DNA of 64,000 nucleotides. It comes from Pegoplata infirma (lineage: Eukaryota; Arthropoda; Insecta; Diptera; Anthomyiidae). The notes under the pieces were generated by a model, which was not told the origin of the DNA, did no database searches, and saw nothing but the letters and a program-made list of their open reading frames with translations. The DNA lies in the NCBI GenBank assembly GCA_963921195.1, contig OY992537.1, forward strand, positions 79,138,426-79,202,425, in the 5' to 3' direction. The number at the start of each line of letters is the position of its first letter. Position 1 is the stretch's first letter. The position numbers were made by a program, and so were the translations under genes. Below, one piece after another: positions 1 to 10,700 of the stretch.

Positions 1-556
1 AAATATAAGTCCAAGAAATATTATGGAAGTAAAAAATTCTAAATCTTACGAACCAAAAAGGGATGTCGAACATTTTCTTCTATAGTGACTTCATTAAAGG
101 AAATTATAAATAAACAAACCATATAAATGAACAAAACTAAATATTTGATTCATAAAAAATTGTATACTGCGCAACTTTTGAAAAAAAAAATGAATGAAAA
201 AAGTAATAAAGAACTCAATTTTCTATTCCGTTTTTTTAATTAAATTAATTGGATTAAATTTTTAATACTCAATATTGTCTTAAACTTATTTTGAATTTCA
301 TAAATAAATTATTAAAATGTCGAATTTGTTTTTTAACAATTGTAAACTTTTAACAATGATTTTACAATCACAAAAACTTTAGCGACATTAAGCTTTTATC
401 ATAAAAAAATTTAGGCTGTCATTTCTTGTTTGAAACAAACAAAAATGACAAAAGGAAAATTCCATTTAAGATTACAATATAGCTTTTTGTGATACTCCCA
501 GTAAATCTTTTGACTACTAGTGAAGGGTTTTTAATAGAAAAGTTATATTGATAACT
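1..556. other. AT-rich DNA, nothing recognised
   Basis: No credible ORF, RNA gene or terminal repeats. The stretch is AT-rich with homopolymer runs, and I see no coding signal in either strand. Confidence 0.5.
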
Positions 557-970
557 AAACTAAAAAAAAACTGTCAAATTACTAGAAAAAGTCTCGTACT
601 AGAAAAATTCTCCCATTTTTCCAATATTAGAACATTTTTTTCTAGTTTTTTAACAAACAAATTTATGTTTTGGTCGATCGAAATTTAATTTTTTTTTTGT
701 GGTTTTACAATCTTTTTTGTTAATGTCCAAATTTCCAAGGTAATTTAAAAAAATCTAGTATAGTCACAAGAATTCCTTGTAAGTTTTATCGCGCCATAAA
801 AAGTTGTAAATTTACAATTTTATTAGTAAAAAGCTTCTCAAATTACAAAATAGCTTGTAATTTTTACTAAAAATTCTCGAAAAATAAGAGGTAGCCAAAA
901 TTCAAGTAAAGTCACGAGAATTCCTTGTAAGTTTTATCGCACAAAAAAAGTTGTAAATTTAAAATTTTAT
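557..970 (+). mobile_element. Partial copy of TA-flanked MITE family M1
   Basis: This stretch shares its wording with the complete element at 11266-11854 and the inverted copy at 5500-6952: an opening with a run of A then CTGTCAAATTACTAG, a GTCTCGTA block, and later repeats built on TTGTAAATTTACAATTTTATT. The left end is degenerate and the right terminal repeat is missing, so it is a truncated copy with no coding capacity. Its two internal passages around 760-800 and 900-960 are near-duplicates (AATTCCTTGTAAGTTTTATC), which is a family trait. Confidence 0.6.
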
Positions 971-1303
971 TTGGATATGGTCCACCAAAGCCTTCCGCCA
1001 AGTTTTTGATGGGTTACTAAAAATACTCATAGAACAAAACAAAAAAATAAAAAAAAACTCAAGTACATGTTGTAAAATTCAAACTTGAAACTATTGGGCT
1101 GACAGACATATTTTCTGTACAGTCCATTGTATAAAACTTGACTTGGTACTCCTAGAAAAAGAGAACAATTCATAAACTGTTACTGAAATTACAAAAGAAA
1201 CTATGGATGGATTTTTTGTCTTGCCTTTGGTTATAAAAATGATGTGAAACAAAACAGAAGCGAGTAAAATACAAACAAGCTGTATTCTACGTAGTATGTA
1301 CTA
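971..1303. other. AT-rich DNA, nothing recognised
   Basis: No ORF of note, no repeats with defined ends and no RNA gene signal. Confidence 0.5.
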
Positions 1304-2215
1304 GAGATGGGCACGTGAGTGATTTTTGACTCACACTCACTCACGCTCACGACAGAAATTTTTGAATCACGCACACTCACTCACGAGCATATTTTTCCTA
1401 CTCACACTCACTCACAATCACGTGAGTAAATTTAATACAACTCACACTCACGTGCACAAAAAAAATTTCAAAAACTAAAATTTCAAAAATCTTTCAAAAT
1501 TTTTAGCAAAATTTTAAGTTTAGCGAAATTTTACATTTTTTTTTGGTTTTTTCGGGACGAAATCTTAAGTTAAGCCAAATTTTACAATTCACTAAGAAAA
1601 TTATGTCATTAACTGTTTGTTGGTTATTTTAAAAAGTAATCAGTAAAGTTATTTTAAAAGAAAAATCATTAATTTTATTATGGACTTCTTATTTTCTACT
1701 GTTTCTGTAGTTTAAAAAAAATAATTTACTGTATTAAAAACGAATTTTCTGTTACATTTAATTTCGGCAGTAAAAAATTTCTTCTAAAGTTTTACTGTTT
1801 CTCAATACAAAATAACTGAATATTCGCTAGTTTTTTAATGTTTTGGTTAGTCATTAAATTAACATTTAAAATTGACTGTATTGTGTTTTTATTTTAAAAG
1901 AAAAAACACTGGAATGGTTTTTAAATAAAAGTTCATTTGTTTTAAGTGAATATTCACTGGAATTTACCTACATAATTTTTTGAATGTTGTTTTGTCGGTT
2001 TTTTCGGTATGAAAGGAAATATAAAGAGAAAATAAATCACGCAAACTCACGCAAAAAAATCAACTCACGCACACTCAAACACGCAAAAATCCTACTCACG
2101 CACACTCACTTACACAATTTTTTTCTCCACTCGCACTCACTCACAATCACGTGAGTAAAATTGAATTCAGTCACACTCACGCGTGATCATGCATGAATCA
2201 CGTGAATCATGATCT
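1304..2215. mobile_element. Candidate hAT-type MITE with CTCAC word arrays
   Basis: The left end reads TAGAGATGGGCACGTGAGTG and is followed by about 130 bp packed with CACTCAC / GTGAGTG words. The right end (about 2040-2215) carries the same CTCACGCACACTCAC vocabulary and finishes near GAATCATGATCTA. The middle is AT-rich and contains AACTG/AATAACTG-rich sequence like the MITE at 3185-3831, so a decayed insertion may sit at about 1590-1990. TAGAGATGGG is the kind of end seen in hAT elements. I could not find a clean 8-bp target duplication, so the exact borders and the superfamily are uncertain. Confidence 0.5.
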
Positions 2216-2457
2216 AAACAAACAATAAGTTATCGGAATTGTACCGGAGAAGACAATTTTTTATTACGATAAGTAGGTTTTTGCACAGACATTTTGAAAA
2301 CATTTTCTAAAAGGCCTCCTAAACACGAATCTGTCATCAGAAAAGTTGTATCAAATGGCTTTCTCGAGATATAGGCATTTTGTTTTTTATGGGCCAAGAC
2401 CTCAAAACAGAGAATTTTTTTATTATTGGAAAGGTATATGTTAAAGTTCTTCATAGT
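2216..2457. other. Short AT-rich spacer with a small shared motif
   Basis: It contains CCTCCTAAACACGAATCTG followed by CATCAGAAAA, which recurs near 5460 in slightly changed form. It is probably a fragment of an unidentified repeat, and the small ORF here is not credible. Confidence 0.35.
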
Positions 2458-2700
2458 TTTTATACCCTCCAACCACAGTATGGGGGTAAACTCACTTTGT
2501 CATTCCGTTTGTAACGCATCGAAATATCGGTCGGGGACCCCATAAAGTATATATATTATTGATCCATGATCGATTCTAACAGCTAGCCTCCTGAAATTTG
2601 GTACGAATATGTCTTATGGTCCTAGGCAGGTTAAGTTCGTAAATGGGCAAAATCGCACCAGGGGGAAAAAAGTCCCCCCTTGAGTAACTAAACCAACCTC

Positions 2701-3184
2701 TGGTTAGGTTAGGTTAGGTTGTAAGTGGCTGCTGACGTTTTACGTCAATACACATAGACTCTGAGGTCCATTGTGATACCACAGGACCGAAATAGGTTTC
2801 CCTATTAGTCCCTGTCAATAAACCAGTTTGAGCCTTAGATGTTGAATTTTGACATCCGACAAATCAGAAAGATCGTACAGCTCCCTAGACCCTAGTGAAG
2901 CAAGTTTCTGACCAGAAAGTGCCGGGCAATGGCAAATAAAGTATTCGATAGTTTCCAACTCCTCTTCATCCATGCAACTTCGGCAAAAGTCATAAGACAG
3001 TGTCCGGTAATTATAGAAACCACCATCGAAATCTCTCCTCTTGGAAGCGATATCAGCTCACTTGTGCGCCCCTGACTAAGAGAAGGCCAAATCAGTCGTG
3101 TTGTCTCACACGTCCATCCATTTGCCCACCTTTGATTGGTCTCCGTCGCAGAACAAAGCCGTAGGTTTTGCTTGCAAGTTTCTA
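2701..3184 (-). pseudogene. C-terminal region and 3' end of non-LTR copy A
   Basis: This is the 3' continuation beyond the MITE. Reading frames on the minus strand resemble the C-terminal metal-binding tail seen in copy B (FCRSCMDE...HFICHCPAL), but the frame is shifted and the segment around the paired cysteines is deleted. The non-coding 3' end shares the TAAGTGGCTGCTGACGTTTT block with copy B and ends in TTAGG repeats (plus strand). Confidence 0.7.
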
Positions 3185-3831
3185 CACTCATAAAAGTTTT
3201 ACAGTTACTGTTTCACAGTCAAACAAATAGTTTTCGTTTTAGTTAATATTAAAAGAAAATTCGTTTGTTTCACATACAAATATTCTAAACAACTTTTTGA
3301 ACGTTTATTCAAATACATAACTGTCTTTTAAATAAAATTTTCCGTAACGTTTGTTTTTTTTCAGTTATTTAAAAAACAAACCACATTATTTTATTTGTCG
3401 TTTGTTATTTGTCAGTTATTTAAAAATTTCTAAAATTAGATTTTTTTTTTTTTTGAATTTGAAAATGAAATTTAGTTGCTGAAAATATAAGTAGCTTGTG
3501 GCACAGAGGGTAGCGTGCTGGGCTATCAGCCAGAAATTATGAGTTCGATTCTGCTCAGGTTCGAAGTTTTTTAAAATTATTTCTAAAAAAATAAATAAAA
3601 ATGAATGTAAATTTCCGTTATTTTAACCGTTTTTTCCGTAATATTTTGTCAGTCATTTTTTACGGATTTTTAAGTTATTTTTACGGATTTCAACAGTTAT
3701 TAATTAACATTTAAAAATAACTGAGAAATGTTTTTGTTTTAAATGAAATGTAAGTAGTCCGTTTTTTAAATAAAGTTTCATTTGTTTCAAACGAATTTTC
3801 TGTTGAATTTACTTACATAATATTTTAAGTG
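3185..3831. mobile_element. TA-flanked MITE inserted in non-LTR copy A
   Basis: Comparison with copy B (15470) gives exact borders: the host sequence reads TTTCTA/TAGAGGCATA and here the TA is duplicated around an insert with ends CACTCATAAAAG and, inverted, CACTTAAAATA. That is the TA duplication expected of Tc1/mariner-type movement. The 647-bp insert has no ORF. Its two halves are rich in inverted AATAACTG/CAGTTATT wording, and the centre holds a tRNA-like module (3491-3566). Confidence 0.85.
3491..3566 (+). other. tRNA-like (pol III promoter-like) module in MITE
   Basis: It contains an A-box-like TGGCACAGAGGGTAGCG, a short CTGG...CCAG stem and a B-box-like AGTTCGATTCT at roughly tRNA spacing. 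The acceptor stem does not close and the T-stem is imperfect, so it is not a functional tRNA gene. It is best read as a tRNA-derived SINE head or relic carried by the MITE. Confidence 0.5.
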
Positions 3832-3833
3832 TA

Positions 3834-4795
3834 GAGGCATACCATCACATTCCAATTCTGTTGGAACTTGTAAGGTAGTTCCTAGTCTTGCAAGCTCATC
3901 GGCATTGCAATTCCCTGTAATGTCTCTGTGCCCTGGGACCCATATGAGTCGTATGTTAAACTGGTTGGCCATCTCATTAAAAGACGTGCGGCAGTTAAGG
4001 GCAGATCTTGTTTTCAGAAACATTGAATCCAGGGACTATTTTTTTTAAAAAATTTATGGTGGCTCCACTACCCGGAATGTCCCCCATCCAAGACTCCCTG
4101 GATGGTATCATAGTGGTAAAGTGGCGCTCAAAGAGGGAGTACAGTCCACATTTTGTGGTATTGTTATCTTCTTCAAGATCGCGCTATGGCCACAATCGCT
4201 GCTCCTCCATTGCAGCGTGCTATTAAGTCGAATTGCCGACGCAGCCGCATACTGCCAACCCAATAAGTCCAATGGTATCAGGTGAAGGAGGATTTCTAAT
4301 GCAGCCGTAGGTGTAGTACGAAGAGCACCAGTGATGGCCATCGACGCCATTTTCTGTACCTTCGTGATAAAGACACAGTTCACTTTTCTTTCTAAAGCAG
4401 GCCACCAGACAATGATTCCATACAGCAAAATTGGACGCACCACTGCTGTATAGATCTAATGAACGACTTGAGGGCTAAAACCCCATCGTTTTCCAATGGC
4501 CCTTTTACAGGAATATAAAGCAATCGTTGCTTTTCTCACCCTTTCCTCAATATTACGCCTGAAATTCAACTTCCTATCTAGAAATATTCCAAGATACTTG
4601 GCTCCATCTGAGAAGGTGATTTCAGTGCCGTCCAGAGAAATAGGATCAAAAGCAGGAATCCTATTTTTTCTTGTAAACAAAACAAGCTCTGTTTTACTTG
4701 GATTAGCTCCTAGACCACAGTTTCTTTCCCATTTAGACAGATCTTTCAGAGAACTCTGAAGAATGTCCCTCAATGTTGGCAGATGCTCTGCCATC
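3834..4795 (-). pseudogene. Broken RT / RNase H coding region of non-LTR copy A
   Basis: In minus-strand frames the 4456-4794 segment encodes the post-catalytic part of an RT (LPTLRDILQSSLKDLSKW, then the conserved GLGANPSKTELVLFTRKN). A frame break separates it from 4108-4443 (VRPILLYGIIVWW...). The 3834-4023 part carries an RNase H end, IRLIWVPGHRDITGNCNADEL, where copy B has a stop codon. Deletion, frameshifts and a nested MITE make it non-functional. The catalytic YADD region is absent here because of 5' truncation. Confidence 0.75.
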
Positions 4796-5120
4796 CTCTG
4801 AAAAACACGATTTTTTTACGTGCTTTTTTATATTTTTGTTAAACAAATGAAACAAATTTATGCAAGAAGAAGTTCAGAGTACTGCACTAGGACCGGGGGC
4901 ACTGCCCGCCCCCTGTTTATGGCGTGGATGTAAAAAATAGTTTAAATAATGATAAAATTGTATTACTTTAGTGCAAACAGCATAACAAATAAATTAGTAA
5001 ACATTTTTCGAGAGGGGGAGGTGTCCCTTCCTCCCAAAAAAGCGCCCCTGAACATTTTTTTTACATGTTGGAGGGTATAAAAGATTCGGCACAGCCGAAT
5101 TTAACACTCTTACTTGTTTT

Positions 5121-5499
5121 TTATTCGAATTCCCAATAAAATTACCTATTTTTTGCAAGAAATCCGGACTCGATACGATCAAGGATACCATCAGAACATT
5201 AAAAGGAAGCTCAAAATGTCCTTTTTTGGATATGTCCTTAAAAGTTTCCGAATTTTGCAAGAAAGTTCCTGTTCAAAGCAAATATGTAGTGTAGACACTT
5301 CAATAAAGAGAACCTGGGGCTAAAATCCAAATCCATTAAGTATATCCAGAAATATTTGCAAAAGAAGTTAAAAATTTGAATCAAATTTTCATATTTTTTT
5401 TTTCATACATTTTTTGTTCCAATTTTTATGATTAAAATTAAAAAAATATATATTTTTGCCTCCTAAACGCGAATCTGACATCAGAAAAATCGTACTAAC
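5121..5499. other. AT-rich DNA with no identified element
   Basis: It holds short open frames on both strands that overlap each other, with no domain or signal I recognise. A short motif near 5460 (CCTCCTAAACGCGAATCTG) is shared with about 2310. Confidence 0.4.
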
Positions 5500-6952
5500 A
5501 ATAAGTCGCCTTCTCTTGTAAAATTACAAGAAAAACTTGTAACTTTTTTTTGTTTGCTACCTCCTCACGGTGCCCTAGATAGGATTTAAATAAAATGTTG
5601 GTGTTACTCCAATTTTTAAGTGGATTATGTTTTTGGACGATAAAAGAAAGAGAATGAGCCAAAAAAGAAAAAAAAGTACTAGGCGCTTTTTTTTTGACGG
5701 GCAAAAAAAAAAGGAATTTCAAAAAAACAAAAAAGAATCAATTCTTTTAAATGCATTAAAATTTGTTTATAAGGATGTAAATTCATCACATATTTACTTA
5801 TCAGTGAGATTTAAATATATATGTAACATGCTTTTCCAGATATGAGAATTAAAAGAATAATTTCACTATTAATTGAAACTAAATGAAATTTGTCCTTAAA
5901 AATTAAAAAATTAAAAATGTAGGTTCATAAAAGTTCTTAGTGTACTACTCAAAAGGACAGAAAAACTGAAAGTTGCCACACTTTAGACATTAGTGAGTCA
6001 TATTATTTTAAAAGAATTTATAATTTTTTGTTAAAAATGTTTTTTCAAAACTAAGAAAAATGAAAAAAGGATAGCAAAAATCATTTCAAAATGTGTTTGC
6101 AGTGCCTAAGGAAGAGTAAAATAATGTAAATAGTTTGAAAAGAGACGCAGCAAGTGGTTGGGATAATTTGTTTATTGTCAATCTTATGGATGGACTAAAT
6201 ATCCTTTTAGAACATTGTTTATTCCCCCAAAAATCCTTTAAAAATTTTGTTTGTATTGTTGGGGTAACTTCCCCCTTCAAAATCTAGAAATAGGATCAGT
6301 CTTAAATGTGAAGTAACTCCTTGATTTAAAATTTTCATTAAATTAAAGATGATATTTTATTTAGTCTCAATAAATAGTGAAATTATTCTTTTAAGTCTCA
6401 TATCTGAAATAAAAATTAAAAAATCTCACTGATAAGTGAATATGTGATGAATTTACATCTGTATAAAAAATTTGTAATACATTTGAAAGAATAAATTCTT
6501 TTTTCTTTTTTTGTAATTCTTTTTTTTTTGCCCGCCAAAAAAAGCGTCTAGTACTTTTTTTCTTTTTTGGCTCAATCCCTTTCTTTTATCGTCTAAAAAC
6601 ATAATCCGCTTAAAAATTGGAGTAACACCAAAATTTTATTTAAATCCTCTCCAGGGCACCGTGTCCTATTTGACAAAAATTCCTAGTAATTTTACAAGAT
6701 TTTTACCAATAATTTTGTAATTTTACAAGCTTTTTACCAATAAAATTGTAAATTTACAATTTTTTGGCGCAATTAAAACTACAAGGAATTCTCTTCTAGA
6801 TTTTTTGTAAAATTATCTCTGAAATTTGTAAAATTAAAAAAAAAAAATTTAAAATTAAAAAAAAAATGTAAATTTCGATTTGTTAAAAAAAAATTGTCAA
6901 ATATTGATAAAATGGGATTACGAGACTTTTCCTAGTAATTTGACAAAAAATT
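5500..6952 (-). mobile_element. M1-family MITE, inverted copy, split by a foldback element
   Basis: The outer parts, 5500-5565 and 6664-6952, are the reverse complement of the MITE at 11266-11854. Examples are GTTTGCTACCTCCT at the left and CGAGACTTTTCCTAGTAATT at the right. A 1.1 kb foldback element interrupts it where the intact family has CTACCTCCTATTTG. No coding capacity. Confidence 0.7.
5566..6663. mobile_element. Foldback element with CACGGTGCCC ends
   Basis: The arms are long inverted repeats. The left runs from CACGGTGCCCTAGATAGGAT through GGATTATGTTTTTGGACGAT, and the right is its reverse complement with few changes, ending GGGCACCGTG at 6663. The arms are about 330-370 bp each and meet around 6110 in a loop of unrelated AT-rich sequence. 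A 4-bp TCCT lies on both sides (5562-5565, 6664-6667). Comparison with the uninterrupted MITE shows that the sequence between is an insertion. No ORF suggests a transposase, and the superfamily is unknown. Confidence 0.8.
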
Positions 6953-8120
6953 TGAGATAGAGGGTTAAATTATTAAAATAAAAGAACCGCCATCAAATTT
7001 TACTGAAGACATGTGTTAAAATCTGTATTCTTTGCAGATTTTTTTGCTATTGCAGAGTTTTTGTTTTGTGTGTGCGATCTTTGTGAAATTTATTGAAGAT
7101 TTTTTTGGCAGACTTTTTTGCTATTGCAGAGTTTTTATTTTGTGTGATGTTTGTGAAATTTAATGAAAAACTGTGTGTCAGGCCTAGTGAATTTTTCTCG
7201 CAAGGCTTTTTTAAGCTGCGTAATTCGAGACTTTGCTGTTGTTGTTAGTGTTGTATATGCAATACATATTATTGCATACTCTAAGGCGTTAAAAACTTGA
7301 TATTTTATGAATTTTTAGATTTTATTTTTTTCTGAAAAAAAATTTTTTTGCCATATTTTTGTGAGCAAATTTTTGTGTTTGTGTTAGAAAGAAAAGACAT
7401 ACATATAAACAAAAAAAAAAACAAAACTAAAACATTTTAAGTGAATATAAATTGAAAGAGACTGTATGTTGGTTGTAGTTGTTCTAAGTTAGAGATTATT
7501 ACGATGCAAATGACAATATTTAAAATATGAAGAGATTGTGTGTTTGGACGACTACAACAGACACTTGTTTTAAGACAAATCCTTTTTTTTATATTATTTT
7601 GTTTTCTTATTCCTAAAGTGTTGAAAGTAAGTGAAGATGTTAGAAGTATTTTGTCATAAAGTCATTGTGTTATATGTATGTATAAAAGTATATAAATACA
7701 TATATTTTTTTTATTTGGGAGAAAAACAAATAAAAGTACAACAGATTTTTGGGAAGGTTGACATAGACTTTATATTAACTTACAAAAACGAACATTTTCC
7801 TAATAAGTAATTAATATTAAGGCCTTTTTTCATACGCCCCATTAGCCATTTTTGTATGGTATTGTGCATGGGAGCGTATAATTGATTTTAATTTGATAGA
7901 TATGATAATTATGTATTCGAGAACTTTTTTTTACAAACTGGGGAAAATAAGAATAACGTTCATATGATTCAAACGATTTTGATATTTTGGAGTCTGACAT
8001 TTTTTAAAAAAAATATTTAAAACCTTCATTTAACTTCACCAACAGATATAAAAGTTTAATTTTTACAACCATTTGGAGGAAGGCGTCGAAAATACCAAGT
8101 AAAGAGTATCATAATTATAC
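6953..8120. other. AT-rich single-copy-looking DNA
   Basis: I see no gene or defined repeat. Two near-identical short passages at about 7030 and 7110 (TTTTTTTGCTATTGCAGAGTTTTT and similar) are a local duplication. The remainder includes TATA-rich runs, and no reading frame exceeds background. Confidence 0.45.
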
Positions 8121-8456
8121 GGTGACAAAACATAATCCTCACAGAAATTATGCGCAAACGGAAATGGGGATTATGAGCGAATATTTTACGGTCATAATAC
8201 CCACATTAGCTGTATGGACTATGACCCTTTCCAAAACCGTCATAGTCCCAATGTCGATTATGTCCGACCTTGACAAAAGTTATGGCAATTTGTAACGTAC
8301 TCACTATTCCCATAAATCTGGCAAATATGCCCATTCTTTATTGGAATTATGTCCAAATTATTTTCAATCATAGCCCTACTTCCTTTATGGGAATTATTAA
8401 CGAATTAATTTCGTTCAAAATTCCTATAACGAAAATGGGGATTATGTCATGTCACC
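8121..8456. mobile_element. Small MITE with GGTGACA ends and ATAATCCC words
   Basis: The left end GGTGACAAAACATAATCC and the right end GGATTATGTCATGTCACC are inverted copies (two changes). Internally the words ATTATG, CATAATCCCC and GGGATTATG recur many times in both orientations, the same layout as the hAT word-array MITEs. The flanks do not show a clear target duplication, so the superfamily is open. The predicted 70-residue ORF inside is a by-product of the repeats. Confidence 0.6.
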
Positions 8457-8745
8457 TATTCATACCACGAGTAACCAACTGACACCAAATTATGTTAAAA
8501 CTTTAATTTCAATTAAAATATTTAAATTATTCATTCTATTGAAATTATCAAAGACATTCTTTTAATACTCAAAGATTTTATACCAGACACTGATGTAGGG
8601 TATAAACTACAATGTTGACACTTTGCCATTGTTCAGATTTTTCGTTAGAATTTTTACTTAAGAAAAAAAAAAAAAATAAAAAATAAAAATCTGTAAGTCA
8701 ATGTAAGTGAGTGCCAAAACCTCAAACCTTATAATCAACCATGTA
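8457..8745. other. AT-rich spacer
   Basis: Nothing recognised apart from an A-run and short AT-rich sequence. Confidence 0.4.
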
Positions 8746-8994
8746 CCCATGTAAAAATCAATTTGATCTTATCAGATCTGCTTTGATCTAACAATATATG
8801 ATTGCATCTGATTGTATAAAATTATATCTGACCAGATATAATCACATGTCAAATTTGTGATGATGTTGGCCAAATCCGAGATATAGTCAGATCTCGGTTT
8901 TGGCCATTTTAGATATAATTATATACAATCAGATACGATCATATATGAATAGATATAAACAGATCAGGTAAGATATAATCCATTTTTACACGGG
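8746..8994. mobile_element. 249-bp MITE with CCCRTGTAAAAAT ends
   Basis: The left end is CCCATGTAAAAATC and the right end, inverted, is CCCGTGTAAAAATG. TA is present on both sides (8744-8745, 8995-8996). The interior is dense in AGATATAATC, CAGATC and ATATGATC words in both orientations, so the whole unit is strongly self-complementary. The element at 39917-40665 has almost the same end (CCCGAGTAAAAAAG), indicating a related family. Confidence 0.7.
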
Positions 8995-9049
8995 TAGTAG
9001 CATCAAGCCAACATCCATGCATCATTCTTCTTCTACTTCTTTTATAGTC

Positions 9050-10290
9050 ATATCGCACAGTGTCGTGAGAGCGGACATCTATATATATAAAAATGGATGT
9101 GTGTACACTGATAGAAATTTGTACATGACAATAATGAAAATCTACATTAATGTTATGAAAAATTACGTTAAAAAGGAACCTATGTAGGGTTTCATTGAAT
9201 TAATGAAATAGGTATCATAAAATGTAATTGCAAGAACAAGTTTCATTAAATTAATGAAAATTGTTCATACAAAATATAAATTGTATTTGATGAAAATTTT
9301 TCATTACTTTAATGAAAAAGTATTTAATTCTTATGAAATACTTTCATTGAATAAATCCTACTTTTTATTTTTGAAATGAAATATTTTTATTGAACAAATG
9401 CTACTTTTAAAATGAAATATACATATGAAATTGTAAAGATCTTTTTATAGAATTAAGAATAATAAAAAAATAATTTTACTTAGTTTTCTCGTACAATAAT
9501 TTACTCCAACCTTAAATTGTAATACATTATTAAAACCACGAAGTAATTTAAAACAGCGCGAATTTAGTAAATATAAAATTAATAATTTACTTTTTATTTC
9601 AAATTGCATAAAAAAGTCTGAAAAAATCACAAAATAACCAAGTTGAAAAAACTATCTTACATATTTTTTATTTTCACTCAGTTTTCTCACACAAAATTTT
9701 ACTATAACATTTACTTTTAACACATAAGTAAAACCACGAAATAATATAAAACAACGCGAGTTTAATAAATACTTATAATTAATCAATAACATTTCAATTT
9801 AAATTTGGTAAAAAATTCTAAAAAAAATCACAAATTATTTCGTGCCGCTCTGATCAGCTGTTTTTTGCGCGCAAAAACTAACAGACTAAACAGACGCGAC
9901 ATGACAGGTGTCAAAAACCGCAAATTTTATAAACAAAACTTAATGAAATTTTTTAATGAAACTATGAAATCTAATGAATCGAAATTAATGAAAATCTTGA
10001 ACAATATGTATGAAATTTCATTCAGCATATGAAATATTACATTGTTGTAATGAAACAACATTAATGAATTCCATTCATTAGTGATATGAAGCGTTTTAAT
10101 ATCAGTGTATGTATGTGGGTATGTATGTATGTGTGTATGTTCCGTATGGACTCGAAAACGGCTGGACCGATCTTGATGAAATTTTCAGGGAATATTCAGA
10201 ATAGCCTGGGGAGTAACACTGTGCGGTCAGATTTTTGATTTTCTGCCTGTGGGCGGAGGAGCGTGGTAAAATCGAATTTTCACATTTTTT
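9050..10290 (+). repeat. Dispersed repeat carrying AAAATGGATGTGTG, split by a MITE
   Basis: The left part ends in TATATATAAAAATGGATGTGTG. It resumes after the MITE with a GTATGTATGT microsatellite and TTCCGTATGGACTCGAAAAC, GGCTGGACCGATCTTGATGA. This arrangement (ATATATA, short tandem GTRT repeats, then a conserved block) resembles an arthropod interspersed repeat type, but I cannot name the family with confidence. No protein is encoded. Confidence 0.5.
9106..10107. mobile_element. 1.0 kb TA-flanked MITE with TTAATGAAA words
   Basis: The ends are CACTGATA and its inverse TATCAGTG, with TA on both sides (9104-9105 and 10108-10109), consistent with Tc1/mariner-type movement. Both halves are packed with CATTAATGAA / TTCATTAAT words. 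Near 9440-9810 two passages (ACTTAGTTTTCTCGTACAAT and a close variant) are a ~210-bp internal duplication. It has no transposase ORF. Confidence 0.75.
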
Positions 10291-10700
10291 TTTTGTACTT
10301 CAAGAAACATAGAAAAATTTGTTTGTACTTCGAGAAACTTAAAAAAAAATTTCAAAACAATTTTCGAAACTTAGAAAATAAAAAAAAAAATTCTAAAAAC
10401 ATTTTTAATGATTTTTTTTTTACTTAAAAACAAAAAAAAAAAGTGACAAAAATTGTTATTCAAAAATAGTTTCGGAACTTAGAATTTTTTTTTCAAAAAA
10501 AAAAAAAAAAACTAAAGAACTCTTAAAACGCTTTTCGAATACGCTCGCAAAGCGTTCCAAAAAAACGTTTTGAGATTGCTTTTTTATGTTATAAAGCTTT
10601 CAGAACACTTTTCAAAAAAGCTCGCAAAGCATTTGAAAATAGCGTTTTGAGAATGCTTTTTTTTTTGTTACAGTGCTTTCAGAACGCAATTTCTGCTAGG
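10291..10700. repeat. Low-complexity A/T runs and a duplicated AGCGTTTTGAGA block
   Basis: The first part is nearly all A and T runs. From 10510 on there are two ~100-bp versions of a block containing CTCGCAAAGCRTT and GCGTTTTGAGAATGCTTTTT, in tandem. It may be one end of another word-array element, but no partner end was found. Confidence 0.45.

Larger units (their letters stand above)
2701..4795 (-). mobile_element. 5'-truncated non-LTR retrotransposon, copy A
   Basis: This is the second copy of the element at 14928-18440, in the same minus orientation. It covers the C-terminal part of reverse transcriptase, the RNase H region and the 3' end, which finishes in three TTAGG units on the plus strand (2704-2718). 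Against copy B it has lost roughly 170 bp near 4040, and a MITE is inserted at 3185-3831. The 5' end stops inside the RT domain. RNase H downstream of RT places it in the I/LOA-like group of the Jockey superfamily (family knowledge, not searched). Confidence 0.8.
2458..5120 (-). mobile_element. DINE-like (mini-me type) repeat D1, split by a non-LTR copy
   Basis: Read on the minus strand, the element begins at about 5120 with ACAAGTAAGAGTGTTAAATT, then a small hairpin TTCGGCTGTGCCGAA and TATACCCTCCA. It ends at about 2458 after the shared TTATGGGGTC / CGATATTTCGATG core and a closing TATACCC-type hairpin. The GTCY microsatellite found in other copies is missing here. A non-LTR element occupies 2701-4795, leaving the two halves at 2458-2700 and 4796-5120. 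The closest sequence relative in the window is 62627-63179. Assignment to the DINE-1/mini-me (Helentron-associated) group is by layout, not by search. Confidence 0.65.

Noticed and set aside
2704..2718. TTAGG repeats as a telomere or interstitial telomeric site
   Set aside because: Only three units, located precisely at the 3' end of a non-LTR element and repeated at the same place in its second copy.
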